The notes below the pieces were generated by a model. It ran no database searches. It had not been told where the DNA came from and saw nothing but the letters and a program-made list of their open reading frames with translations. The translations under genes were made by a program, and so were the position numbers. DNA of 64,000 nucleotides, taken from assembly GCA_027405735.1 (NCBI GenBank), contig JAPEHQ010000008.1:434001-498000 (forward strand), given 5' to 3'. Shown here piece by piece: positions 33,371 through 45,171 of the stretch (the stretch's first letter is position 1; the number at the start of each line of letters is the position of its first letter). Source of the DNA: Mucor racemosus (Eukaryota > Mucoromycota > Mucoromycetes > Mucorales > Mucoraceae).

Positions 33371-33955
33371 AGAAAAATCTACCCCTTAATGAAAAAAAAA
33401 TACTATTTAGAATCTTTACACTCCATACCAAATAATAAAAAAAAAACGTTGATAATCCTTAATAATATGAACAAAGTAAAAAGATAGCAATATACTATAT
33501 GTGGAGTAAAACGTATCCCATGTCAGTATCATACTTTTAATCTAGAGTTTTCCCGTTAAAAAATTCTTTGAATAATGATGAATTGTTTCTATTCAGAATT
33601 TTCCTGGTATAAAATATCTGTTTTTCAATAATTAATACTACAACAAGTGAAATCAGTGGTAAAAGATTTCAAGTGATAACATTCTGTGATTCTTTTTGAA
33701 ATTTATATTTGTTTTTGTCTAATCTTTAGATGTAAGCACATTCTTTGCATTGTTGGTGTAACATGATCGCTTTTCTAGAAGAATGTTATACATTTAAGGT
33801 TTATATAGTAAAAATTATCATGGATCTTTACAAAAAATTCTATTATAAAAAGCTTTAAAGTCAATACATGTTATTGGCAATAATGGTATTGTTCCATAGC
33901 GAATAATTAGATTCATTGTAAATTCTTTATATAATATACAGCAAATGATACTTTC
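33371..33955. other. 3' flank of svf1, start of the repeat desert
   Basis: AT-rich with no gene recognised. Confidence 0.4.
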
Positions 33956-35290
33956 TAAAAGAGGGGACAGGCCAATCAAAATGGTCAGAATTTTCATTGA
34001 AAAAAGGATGTTCATAAACCTCATTGATATCTATTACATTAAATAAATACCATAAAAACATAAATTTTTCGACTGAAAAGACAATAATCGAGAGTAATCA
34101 AATAGAGCTGTCAGTCATATAATACATTCATTAAAAAACTGCAAAAGCGAGACCGCAGGGTGAAGCGAGATTATACGTCTATCATATAGGATACGTTAAT
34201 TATTCAAGAAAAAGCTCAAAAAAGAGCTCACAGAGCAGTTTCCTTGTCATAATTCAGCAAACAGAGATTAAGCGGCCATTTATAATACTTAATAATAGTA
34301 CACATTGCAAAAACGAGCGCAGCGAGATCAAAAGACAATTAATATAAAGCATTCATCATAAAACAAATTACAGAAACGAGTCGAGCGAGATAAAACATCC
34401 ACTGTATGAAACACATTAATTACAGATAAATTTCAAGAGTATAGCGGCATCAAACGGTTATATATAAATATAATACTTTTATTATAAAAAAATTGCAAAA
34501 ATCAAGTATAGCGAGATTAAAAAGCTATTATATACAACAAATTGCAAAATAAAAAAAGCTCGCAGGGCGACACCGTAATTGATCATAGAGAGATTGAACA
34601 ACTGACTCTCTTATACTATGATATATTCAAGTTTTAAATAAAAAGTATTTATTTTTTTGTTTTTTTTTTGTATTTAACCATGTACGGTCTGAAAATTCAG
34701 TTTTTGTAGCGGACATTTTCGGGGCTCATTTTACCCTTACCAACACTCATGATTTTGATAAAAAAACAGAAAAATCAAATTTTGATACCATAATCAACGT
34801 TTAAATATACTACATTGTGAGAGAAAATTGTAGCCATAGCTAATATACATTTTATAAAAGCTTAATATTAAACGTTAAGTAATGAAAGTTTGTACTTTTG
34901 TTCTAAAAACGGTTTTTTGATTAAAGGATTTTCATGTAATATTTTGTAATAAAAATGTTAGTTATTTTTTATTGAGTGAATAAAGCGCTAAATTTTTCAT
35001 ATGTATATATTTTTTGTTTTTATAATTGGTAGTATAATTAACTCTAGATTTGCAAAACCAGAAAAAAAAATTTAAAAAATGTCAAAATTGATGATCTGGA
35101 CAAGAATAATTTTCTAAATTAATATTCCGCTTATAAGCCTTGTAAGTCTTAAAAATAAGAGATTTCATAATACTGGAGAACTTTTTCAAGAATTTACGAT
35201 GTTGTACCCATTTGATTCAAGCATATTATTGTAAATCTTTATACATGTTAATATTGTGTGATAGTTTATTTGATGATAATATAATCTTAC
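33956..35290 (+). repeat. Dispersed repeat C-type (RepC), copy 1 with internal array
   Basis: About 1.3 kb. The first 180 bp match 42606-42770 (GGTCAGAATTTTC, GAGCTG(T/C)(C/T)AGTCATAT). The last 700 bp (ACCATGTACGGTCT, TTGTAGCGGACATTTT, GATGATCTGGACAAGAATAA) match 40820-41510 very closely. Between them, 34130-34600 is a degenerate tandem array with units of roughly 90 bp built on ATTGCAAAA(A)CGAG...AGCGAGATTAAA, in which short GC-richer GCGAG blocks alternate with AT-rich DNA. No coding frame or terminal repeats seen. Confidence 0.7.
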
Positions 35291-35340
35291 TTTATAATTA
35301 CTGCGCTAAAGGTAATTTACATTAATTTTTTTTTTACTCT

Positions 35341-35605
35341 TACCTCTCCAATATCATAAGCATAAACATGGCCATCACTGGAACTTATTACTGCTGCCGC
35401 CTTTTTATCCTCTTTGTCCCAAGCCAATTTATTCAATCCTTTACCAGAATTAACTTAGTAAGTACTTATAAATGGTTCCTCGGTATTTTCATTCACATTT
35501 CATAGATTAAATTGACTTGTTCCATCAGCAGTAGTATCAAATGTATTATCAGTCCGCCTTATGATAAATGCCGCCAATTTAAAACCAGAAACATCCTATT
35601 GTCAT
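35341..35605 (-). pseudogene. Dynein intermediate chain fragment, copy 1
   Basis: Minus-strand WD40-type sequence: DGTSQFNL, then a stop where Trp is expected, NVNENTEEPF, another stop, and GKGLNKLAWDKEDKKAAAV with SSDGHVYAYDIGE. This order and spacing match the C-terminal WD repeats of cytoplasmic dynein intermediate chain. At the first stop TGA stands where TGG (Trp) is expected. No start, no 5' half; a dead fragment 51 bp from repeat RepC. Confidence 0.7.
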
Positions 35606-35991
35606 TGTTGTAAGTTGTAAGCTATGAAAAGTTTGATTTTTAATAATACAACAATTAAATAAAAGACAAGATGATACTAATAGCATATGGTGAGTATTCA
35701 ACATCTAGTTGGGTTTAATGAAGAATGCTTTTGAACCCTTTTGAAAATCCTGAAGCAAACACAACATCTTGGTCCTGTAATTTCTATCCATCAAAATGTC
35801 GCAATTTCGACCACACAATGAAAGCACCTTTCATCAATCTTGACCTCGTTTTATATTGAGTATCAGTTTTTTACCAGTTGTATTTTCTCTGATTCATTAA
35901 TATGTGGTCATATTGAACGATAGTATATTAAATTACAATTTACTAGCACACTGTTGGTAGTTTTTTTGTTATTACTTTAAAAACTTGATCC

Positions 35992-35992
<1 letters not shown>

Positions 35993-36044
<52 letters not shown>
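35993..36044. repeat. (ATT)n microsatellite
   Basis: About 17 perfect ATT units. Confidence 0.95.
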
Positions 36045-36048
<4 letters not shown>

Positions 36049-38538
36049 TATTGATCTATCAGAATTACAACATTCAATGTATAGAAGATCTTCGAGAAAT
36101 CTAGCAGATCTTATCTATCCAGTAACTGGTTCCTGTCACCCAGGAACTAATAATGAAACATAACTTATAGCAATATTACCACTGAAACATAACATGTTAT
36201 ATCCATACACATTAATAATAATATCTATTGTAACATCTAATGGATCCCTGTCCATTAGGTCTTATCACACAATTCCAATAACTATATAAACCCATATTTA
36301 ATTCATTCTAATAAACGGTACTTTTTACGTTGATTTTAATTTACAGAGTCTCGATAAATCAACCATTGATTATGTGGAATAGATAGAGATATTCACGGAA
36401 AAAAAATATAAAAAAAACATTAAGAACTCGACTAAATAACGTTAGGGCTTTATTATCAAGTTAAATTCTACTTGCGGACTTTTGTAGTAAATAAATGTCC
36501 TCTTTATATAGTTTTTATCAGAGATATTAGGTAAGTATTCCTAAGTCCATATTTAGCCAATAATACCCCTCCTTGTCAGATATATATCTTGATAGTAACC
36601 AATCGGTGTATCTATAAAGTTCATGGGTCCTTGATCATTCATAATGGTGTGATTAGATCTACATTATGTTGATTGGTCTTTAACTATAAGCTGCTAGGAT
36701 TGAAGCTCGGTAGAAAATTTATATTAGTATGAATCAGCATATATCATTTAGTGGTGTAATGTCTATTCATGCCAGCTATACTTTAATTGAGAATCAGATG
36801 AAATGGAGATCAATATAGTAAATAAATGTGTACATATCCCACAGATTATAATTGTCAAACTGATTGATTTATACAGTATATCATATTACTATTTCGCATT
36901 GGTAGAGATTCTATAATTGATATCTGCATTTAATACTGGTGGATTGTAAAGTAGGAAAGTAGGTGTCTGTCTTTAGTTTGATGATGAATAATGCGTACTT
37001 TGGTTTTCCAGTATAATTCTAGGTGTAGAAGTACCTAAAAGCTGAATTTTCCAATGCAGCTGCATCTGTTATGTCAGAATCTAGATATAGCGCTACAGTA
37101 GTCGTATTATCAAAATATTGTTATTGTTACACCATTAATAGATATTGTATCACTTGATAATCTCTTCTATATATAATCTCATCCTCTACATTGAATAAAA
37201 CCCACCTTTTCCTCTTGTCTAATTCTTATTAGTTTTGGTAAAACAGCGTCTGTTGAATACCACTTGAGTTTCTGTGCGTTGTAGCTCATGTTGTACTAAC
37301 TCTCATTTTGGCAAATATTGCTTTACATTCATCCATATTCAATTTTTGTGTTATACAGCTTAATATTAATGTACTAACATTGGGCTTTGTTTATATCTCC
37401 ATCACAAATTGGCATTTTTTTCAGATGGTTTCTACTACCAATTTCTGGAAAGCTCTATTATCATTTCCAAAAAAAAAATACATCTTAATTTGCTGCATTT
37501 CCCAAATAGTGAAAAACTGACAAATACATGTTCACATGTATGGGATTAAAATTGCAGACCAAAGGAGAGTGACAAGCTTAACGGGTAGCCCATGCGCTAC
37601 AAATTGAGTGCGACTGTTTAGGACATAGACTATACTGGGTACATGTATTACGAATAGAAGTGCTCAAAGGATTATGTAGACATTATTCTTAGCATAGAAG
37701 GATGAGTATGAGGTGATAATGATGTATGCCAATTTTATTTCATTTAGTTATGTTACATTTAGTCTATGATGAAATGGTGTAGCCTGAGATCCTGAAGTGA
37801 GCCAATCATGAACTCGTTCCTGGAAATGGAATTCAACTATTCCATTTGTATCAACATTCACGGTCTAAAGTAAATCAAACATGAAGATCCTATATACTTA
37901 ACTTGATCGTATCCTACTAAACTTGCTATGGCCAACCTATTATATCATCATGTTGTAATCAACTAGTTCTTCAAGAAGATGAAATCATACTTTCATACAC
38001 TCTGTATTGTAGACTCTATATCCACGCTTCCAAAACATATAAATACCCTGAATCCTGATGTCGTTCGAGATGGATTCGTTATCTTTTTACCTTTAATATA
38101 CTCAATAAATATATCTAGTTTTAACTTTATTTTCTAGTTATTCATTGTGTATATTTAAACAGCGACACACATATTTGTGGGTTCAAACCAGCCAAAGGGG
38201 AAGCCCTTTGGTATTAGGATATGAATTTTGAAAGAGAATCTCCGATGACCTTGCTTCTCCTCAAATATAATCCTCCTTTTTTTTTTCTTAGTAAGTTTTG
38301 CATATGTCTAGTAAATTTGGCTGGCAAATCCCGGCTCAACACCAAAACTATCAGCATCCATGGGTCATTGTACTATACGTTCAGCCAGTTCGAGCAACAA
38401 GTTGGTTACCTGCTTCTTACACCTACTAAGATCAGCAAGCCCATCAGTTCTTCTCAACGAATATGAATCCAAATGACCTCCCGTTGCAATGGCAGGTACT
38501 TCTAGCGCTGATTCGCAGGATTGCAAAAGGTTTAGCCT
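36045..38538. other. Gene-poor region, probable remains of retroelements
   Basis: No intact gene. Minus-strand reading at 37150-37510 gives a long but broken frame (KMYFFFGNDNRAFQKLVVET ... LNMDECKAIFAKMRVST) that resembles gag-type sequence only loosely. LTR-promoter-like stretches occur at 36280-36330 (CTATATAAACCC then AATAAACGG) and 38035-38115 (AAACATATAAATACC then AATAAATAT). At 38192-38211 there is a perfect 8-bp hairpin, CCAAAGGG/CCCTTTGG with loop GAAG. None could be assigned to a family. Confidence 0.3.
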
Positions 38539-39080
38539 TGTCGAGTAGTATTTTCAGGATTGATAAAAAATACTTAAAAAAGAACACAATTAAAAGAGAA
38601 TGAGTAATGAATCAGTTCTTTAACTGCATAATAAAAACAAGATATTGTTAATTTAGATATAAAAGTATGGCGTTTTATACTGATGTGACATTGAGATCCT
38701 GAGGTGTAACTTAAGGCAATATTGAACCATTATTATATCTGTTTGATAGTAGTTTAAGGATTGAAATGAATCAATCATAGTTTAACCGTTCTTGCAGAGC
38801 TTGTGCACCACCTTGTTTCAATGCTGCGCTAAATGTGCTTGGATGTTGATTTGAAAGCTACTTGATTAATTAACCGCTGGGATGAAATAATATGGTATCA
38901 TAATTGAGGCCCAAGCGTCCTTGGTAATCATCACTAGGTTAAACTTATTACGCTAAGAGTTTCTTATATCCGATATCAAGACTTTCAACTTCAATAACAC
39001 ATGTCGTAGTCAATAGATTGTAAGATGTATTGATACTGTAGAAGATGATAACATATGATACTTGATGGCATCACACAACA
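38539..39080 (+). mobile_element. LTR-B, copy 2 (solo)
   Basis: 542 bp, starting TGTCGAGTAGTATTTTC and ending GCATCACACAACA, related along its length to 7166-7689. No internal retroelement sequence was recognised on either side, so it is read as a solo LTR. No TSD seen. Confidence 0.7.
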
Positions 39081-39454
39081 TACAGTAGTATATAATTCAT
39101 ATTTTTGCCAATGGTCACTCTTCCAAAAAAAAAAGCCGAACAATCTCCGGAAGCGGCCATTTAATAATATTTCCAAGCTTTAAATCTCTAGAAAAATTCA
39201 TCGGACAGTCCGGACGCGTTTGTTTAAATATTCCAAGCAGCTATCAGATGCAGGTATATAAATTTCATACAAAAATTAAGGTTCGACTATATTGCTATTA
39301 ATTATTCAAAGGCTTATTTTAAGTAAAGCATAAATGCAACCTATAACATTATTAGCCTAATAACGGATTTAACTTGAAAAGTATAAGATGATATAACCGG
39401 ATTTAAAAAAAGTCCATAAGATCACAAATTTAAAGGATTTATATATAAAAGCAT
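39081..39454. other. AT-rich spacer
   Basis: Contains a short AAATCTCTAGAAAAATTCATC match to the repeat A motif at 39182. No gene. Confidence 0.35.
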
Positions 39455-39775
39455 TATGACCGACCTGTGCTACACAAAATAATTTTGCTGTGCCCAGGTG
39501 GGCCGCACAGTATAGCCTGATGAGTTGTTGCGCCCACTGAATAATGGCTAAAAAAATAACAAGATGCACATGGGTACAACAAAAGAAACTGCACACGAGC
39601 ATAACAAAAAGCCTGTATGTGTAGAATTATAGATTCTGTCCGTGTGTATGGCATTAATAATCCCATGTGTGCATAATAGTAGAACTGCCTATAAGCATAT
39701 CATTATCCTTATTTGTGCATAATAATAAAATCTGACCATGAACATAATGAGCTGATTGTATGGCCACAAATTGGT
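39455..39775 (+). repeat. Degenerate tandem array, about 25-bp units
   Basis: Roughly ten diverged units, each beginning TG and carrying a TGCACATGGG/TGTGCATAA-like core with ATAATA(G/A)AA; for example TGCACATGGGTACAACAAAAG then TGCACACGAGCATAACAAAA. Units are 22-30 bp and too diverged for a recent expansion. Confidence 0.5.
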
Positions 39776-40735
39776 TTTTACATGAGCATCGTGCCGTTCT
39801 CAAAATTCCATTGCATTTTTTTTACTGGAATGGGTTTTTAAATTACATTTGCTTTTATTAATATAGATTATAGACAATACTACAATTCAATACGTTGTTG
39901 ATGTAGAGCAATACATACAAGAACTAATATATTTACGATTATCATCATTTGTAAATATGTTTATAGCTATAATGTCTGCAGTAACAATGGTTTTTGCTCG
40001 ATCATAAACTTAAATAACACTTACTGTTTAAATTTATATGCAAGCTAAATCTAAGATTATAAATGTTACTTCATCACTCACAAAATTTAAACAAGTTAAC
40101 CTTCTTTAAACTTCCTATTTTAATTTATTACGATTGTCAGCTGTTGTAAAAAGATTTATTTTTAAGCATACCTACTACTACGATAAAAACTATGGTTGTT
40201 AGGCAAGACATCAGATTATTCTTTTTTGTGCTTCTATATCGTTTGAAATTTTATCACTTTTCTGGAGTATTTCGTGAGTTTGTAGCTAGTTCTAGCTTTT
40301 CATTGAGTAAATATACATATTATTACCGTCGATTTGATCTGGTAATCAAGAAATACGCCCAACAATACAGTAGTCAATAATGCAGTTAATTATAAATAAA
40401 AATATCAGCCTCTAATATAATAACTGCTACCTATATTAAAAATATTAGTCCCTTATGTTAGCATGCGCATTCAGATAAAAGAAAAAAATACCAGCTTGAT
40501 AGTCTGATATGCCTTATCAAACGGTGAATAATATCCTTGGAATATGAAAACAAAAAGAGAGAGGAAACAACACACGTAGAAAAGGATTTTCAAGGCTTTA
40601 CATTATTTAGCGCATTTAAAATCCTGCTAAATTGCAAATTTCAGCCAATGTGAAAGCAGCACTACAGCGCATCAACCCATAAACTAAACTAAATAGGCAA
40701 TATCTATTATCATAGAAACATATGTTTTTGTACCA
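39776..40735. other. AT-rich spacer
   Basis: A 62-residue frame at 40192-40380 has no recognisable features. Nothing else supported. Confidence 0.35.
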
Positions 40736-41510
40736 GAAAACCGGCTGTCATATCATACATTTATTAAAAAATTGCAAAAGCGAGCCTGTAGAGCGACGTC
40801 GCAATTGAGCATAGCAAGATTGAACGGCTAAGTTTACTATGGTATATCTAAGTTTTGAATAAAAAAGCTTTTTTTTTTACTTCCCTTATATTTAACCATG
40901 TACGGTCTTAAAATTCAGAATTTGTAGCGGACATTTTTGGGGATCATTTTATCCTTACCAACACTCATGATTTTGATCAAAAAACAGAAAAATCAACTTT
41001 TGATACCATAATCAACGTTTAAATATACTACATTGTGAGAGAAAATTGTAGCCATAGACAATACACACTTTATAAAAGCTTAACATTAAGTGTTAAGTAA
41101 TAAAACTTTGTACTTTTGCCCAAAAAACGGGATTTTGGTTAAAGAATTTTCACGTAATACTTTGCAATAAAAATGTTTTTTATTTTTTGTTACAAAAATA
41201 GAGCGCCAAATTTGGTATATGTACCTATTTTTTTTTATAATTGGTAGTATAATTAACTCTAAATTTGCAAAATCAGAAAAAAAAATTAAAAAATGTCAAA
41301 ATTGATGATCTGGACAAGAATAATTTTTGGAATTAATATTCCGCTGATACGCCTTGTAGGTCTTAAAAATAAGAGATTTTATAATACTTGAGAACTTTTC
41401 AAGAACCTACGATGCTGTACCCACTTGATTCAAGTTTATTACTGTAAATCTTTACATCTGTTGATACTTTATGGTATTTTATTTGATGAAAATATTGCCT
41501 TACGTCCTAA
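40736..41510 (+). repeat. RepC, copy 2
   Basis: Begins with TGTCATATCATACATTTATT and one GCAAAAGCGAGCCTG unit, then follows 34590-35290 almost base for base (TTGTAGCGGACATTTTTGGGG and CAAAATTGATGATCTGG). It lacks the tandem array of copy 1. Confidence 0.75.
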
Positions 41511-42308
41511 TTATCACGTTAGAGTTGATTTATATTGCACGTACAGCCTACTATTCATCATTGAAAAGTTTCAGAAACTTGAATCCTGGAAGATGTAGTG
41601 AAAGGTATAACTCCCAAAAAAACTCACTCAAATGCCAAATTACAATCCCTATTTAGTAAGTAGAATCCCCCAGCTCTATTTCCGAATAAACATGGAGAAT
41701 CTTTTTATAAAAATAAAATTTATTATCAAAAAATATGTAATTATTCTCTTCCATTAGAATTTTCTTGATTTGAGATCACTTCAGAGATATTCTTTTGTAA
41801 CAGACTCCAATCATCAGACTTAGGATCTGCCACATTGAAATGAAATATAGGTTAATAATCGAAAATTTTGATTTATACTAGTGAAATGCCCAGGATTTAG
41901 AATAAATAATGGAGCAAAAAAAATGTATAGTTCAATAAAGGAACTTGTTAAATTAAATCACACGCAAAAACTGAAGATCATCTTTATTGAATATCAATAA
42001 TTTGTCCTATTTATATACAAATTTTATATTACATTTATCCGTTAGATCAGTTTTGTATTGATTATATCTTTCTGACATTTCATGTCAGATCAATCTATTT
42101 ACATTTGTAACACAGCACATTTAAGTTGAGCTTATTTTATATAGTTAAATCCAACAACAAGTGGATATGTCTCATATATCCTGTTTCCTGGATCTTACTT
42201 TAGAGCAATAAGAACAATCAAGAATGTTGCCACAGATTAGTTAGCTGACTTCTTATCAATAAGGGTTACAAATCAAAAGGTTCGTTATCTTACAAATAAC
42301 CGGTGGAT
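41511..42308. other. AT-rich spacer
   Basis: No gene recognised between RepC copy 2 and the second dynein fragment. Confidence 0.35.
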
Positions 42309-42592
42309 GCAGCAACAACTTGTTTTTTATCTTATATCTCCTTTTTACCCTCTTTATCCCAAGCCAATTTATTTAATGCTTTACTAGAACTAATTTGAGT
42401 ATTTACAAAGGGTTTCTCTCTGTATCTGAATTCAAATTCCATAAAACAAATTGGCCAATTCCATCTATAGTAACAAATAAGATGGGATGTGTAGGAGATC
42501 ATTTTATGTCATACACATAATCGTCGTCTACATGTTCAAATGAGTGAAGAGGAGGGATAGCAGGTGCTTTCTAATAATATACTACAAAAGGT
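42309..42592 (-). pseudogene. Dynein intermediate chain fragment, copy 2
   Basis: Minus-strand sequence FEHVDDDYVYDIK, then TGA in place of the WD-repeat Trp, [27 protein letters not shown], and after a frameshift LNKLAWDKEGKK. This matches the conserved YVYDVKWSPTHP...LWNLN...LNKL block of dynein intermediate chains. It overlaps copy 1 in the protein but is not a recent duplicate of it. It directly abuts RepC copy 3. Confidence 0.75.
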
Positions 42593-42605
42593 GGTGGTTT
42601 TCAAA

Positions 42606-42840
42606 AAAGAGCCATGCCGATTAAAGGTCAGAATTTTCTTCAATAAAAAGAATATTTATAAAACTCATTAGTATTTGTTACAAAAATATACATTTTCCAA
42701 GTAGAAAGACAGTAATTGAGCGTAACTAGGTAGAGCTGCTAGTCATATGATACATTTATTAAAAAAGTTGCAAAGACGAGCCCGCAGAGCGATGCCGTAA
42801 TTGAGTGTAGCGAGATTGAACGACTAGTAAGCAAATACAA
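42606..42840 (+). repeat. RepC, copy 3 (left end only)
   Basis: Matches 33965-34140 plus one array unit (GCAAAGACGAGCCCGCAGAG ... GTGTAGCGAGATTGAACGAC). Confidence 0.65.
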
Positions 42841-44097
42841 TAAAACTTTTATTTTTAGAATTCTGAGCTGTTTTACCAGGAACGCACAGACCTATCAAAT
42901 CAAATTGCATAATTTGGATCTGGTTTGGAGTATATAATGATGAAATTCAATAATAGATTTTATTTATTATGAAAAGCTAGTAAATCCTAGGAACAATATT
43001 TTATAGTAAGATTCATTCAAGCACTCTATTGTAATAAGATAATACCTTGTTACTCTACACTCTACAGTAATACAGGCTTTACTTGCATATTTTTTAGATA
43101 TGCAGCTAAAGTTGACAAGTATCATATTCATAAATAGCGCTTGTATTTTTTATGATCAAACACCTTAAATGTCTCTATATTTCATGACATGTTTACGGTT
43201 TCCATATATATTTCACCTTTTTTTCAAGGATTTTCGAGTAGATAACGACATTCCGTCATTAATCTACTATTTTGCTAGTAAAGCGTGATATCTAATGCAA
43301 TAAATAGTATTATTTTTTTGTCAAAAACCTACTATAGGGTATGTTTTTTTACATGTTTGACCAGAATACTTTTAAATTATTTGGAAGTTCCCCTAATAAT
43401 TTAATATTTATCGTAGATTTTTATGTTATTTCATCTTATTACGTATTATATAATATTTAATAATCATTGAGTACAATATATGGTTTATTATATGATAATA
43501 AAAGCCCTTGAAATTTATTGAACCTATTCCATATATCTTGATCTTCTACACTGTTTTATTCTAACATATATCTGATATGCTAGAATAATTAAAAATAATA
43601 AAAGTAAAGCCTTGATAAATGTCAGCTTTCCAACTGTGGGTCAAACTAAGGGATGATCAAAACTAAACTGATCCTTATTCTTTTATTCATGAGATGTGGT
43701 TTATATACTAATGACAGACTAGTAAATAAGGACTGCTTGAAGTGACAGTATAAATTAATAATGAGACTCATGGAGTGTAACTAAAGGTAGTGTGTATAGA
43801 TAGTAGAAGATGATAATTATACAACATACACAACGTTCTAAGGATGCTAACCTGTAAACTGTAAACATATCTCAAATGCAGTTAATGATGAATAGAAACT
43901 ACGTATAAGGTTTTTAAATCTTTTAAAAATTAAATCAATAGAATAGATAAGTTGATAGATTTTGTATATTTCATTTATGTTTCTCACTGTGATTCACATT
44001 TCGTTAAAGGCTAAACAATACATAGACGGATCACGTGACTCGATCAAATAAAAACATTGTAAATATATATTTAATAAAAAACTTATAGACATCAAAT
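42841..44097. other. AT-rich region upstream of tRNA-iMet
   Basis: No protein gene. 43655-43830 resembles a very diverged LTR-B (ATTCTTTTATTCATGAG, GAGACTCATGGAGTGTAACT, ACAACATACACAACG). TCACGTGA at 44030 lies 68 bp before the tRNA. Confidence 0.35.
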
Positions 44098-44170
44098 AGC
44101 AGCATGGCGCAGCAGGAAGCGCGCAGGGCTCATAACCCTGAGGTCGTCTGATCGAAACGGACTGCTGCTA
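44098..44170 (+). tRNA. Initiator tRNA-Met (CAT)
   Basis: 73 nt. The acceptor stem AGCAGCA pairs with TGCTGCT, giving the A1-U72 pair typical of eukaryotic initiators. Anticodon stem CAGGG/CCCTG with loop CTCATAA gives anticodon CAT. The T loop is ATCGAAA (A54 and A60 in place of the elongator T-psi), also an initiator mark. GCGCAG...GAAGCGC forms the D arm. No intron. Confidence 0.95.
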
Positions 44171-44172
44171 TC

Positions 44173-44179
44173 TTTTTTT
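44173..44179 (+). terminator. Pol III terminator of tRNA-iMet
   Basis: Run of seven T just after the tRNA. Confidence 0.8.
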
Positions 44180-44532
44180 GTTATATTGTTTTTGTAGTGT
44201 ATGTAGATGTATTTATTTTTTTGAGCTTGTATCTTGATAATAATAAATGTTGTTGCAAATCGAACAGCAACTCTTCTTTTTTTTTCTTAAATAAATTACT
44301 ATCAATCAAAAATAAACAAACAATCTTGATTCCCAAAAATTATATTATACTTCCAGATTCTAGTTCAGAAGTAACACAAATCATACACGAAATTCACCAA
44401 ACCTTATATACTATTTTCATATCATTTTGATATTCTTTACTTTACATTTACTATTTTATAAGATCCCTTGAACTATTTCCTATATATTTCATTGTACATT
44501 TCTTATTTTTCTTTATTCATTTCGTTTTATAT

Positions 44533-44716
44533 TGTTTTATCAATAACAATAAGAATTGAAAAAGAGTAAAAGGTGGAGTTTATTCAATATACAATAATGT
44601 GAGGATATATGTAATAGACGGCAATCTTGGGTAATACAATGATGATACGGGTACACCCAGGACTGAGACTATAAAAATAGACATCGGTAATGACATATAT
44701 AGATTCTGATATAACA
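44533..44716. mobile_element. 184-bp LTR-like insertion with TATAT TSD
   Basis: Absent from the matching place in LTR-C copy 1 (around 11707), which gives an empty site. It begins TGTTTTATCAATAACAATAAG and ends CTGATATAACA, i.e. TGTT...AACA ends, and is flanked by the 5-bp repeat TATAT at 44528-44532 and 44717-44721. These are the marks of a solo LTR of a small LTR retrotransposon. No other copy was seen in the window. Confidence 0.7.
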
Positions 44717-44807
44717 TATATTTATATAAAACATTTATTACAGTTGGACAACTTAAAACCTGGCGCTCATTTAATGGATATAACTGCATTGGCTATTATA
44801 CTCTATT

Positions 44808-45171
44808 TAGGAATGGGCTTCGATTCGAGTTTGAATCGAGTTTTAACGGAAACGGCCATTCGATTCGAGTTGGAAAACGGCCCGTTCTTTTGTAACCCAG
44901 ATAAAAAACGGGGTGGGAGCAAGTATTGGTTTGCCTTAAGGAGGCTGTTAATAGCAACCTTGTCAAGTTAATATGGGATTATGAATCGATAATAGCATAT
45001 TTGACAGTTTCACAACTTGAAGTATTTTTTTCAATCCTGTTTTCGAGCTTAGCTAACAAAAAAAGAAAAGAAGAAACTCGAATACCCTCATTCGAGTTTG
45101 CATAAAAAACGGCCCGTTAAAGCAGTCAAACTCGGTTAACCGTAATACGATGCGTTGTTTGTGAAATCCTA
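44808..45171. mobile_element. hAT-like MITE 2 with 8-bp TSD
   Basis: 364-bp insertion absent from LTR-C copy 1. Flanked by the 8-bp repeat ACTCTATT (44800-44807 and 45172-45179). Begins TAGGAATGGGCTTCG and ends with the complement of TAGGATTTC; the ends share only TAGGA plus scattered bases. Subterminal motifs TCGAGTTT and AACGGCCCGTT recur near both ends. GC is clearly higher than the surroundings. No transposase. It is a different family from the element at 6704. Confidence 0.75.

Noticed and set aside
35993..36044. CRISPR-like or structured array
   Set aside because: It is a plain trinucleotide microsatellite; no repeat-spacer pattern occurs anywhere in the window, which is eukaryotic.
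38161..38215. tRNA or tRNA-derived SINE (GGTTCAAACC box B-like plus hairpin)
   Set aside because: No box A at the right distance, no acceptor stem and no T run.
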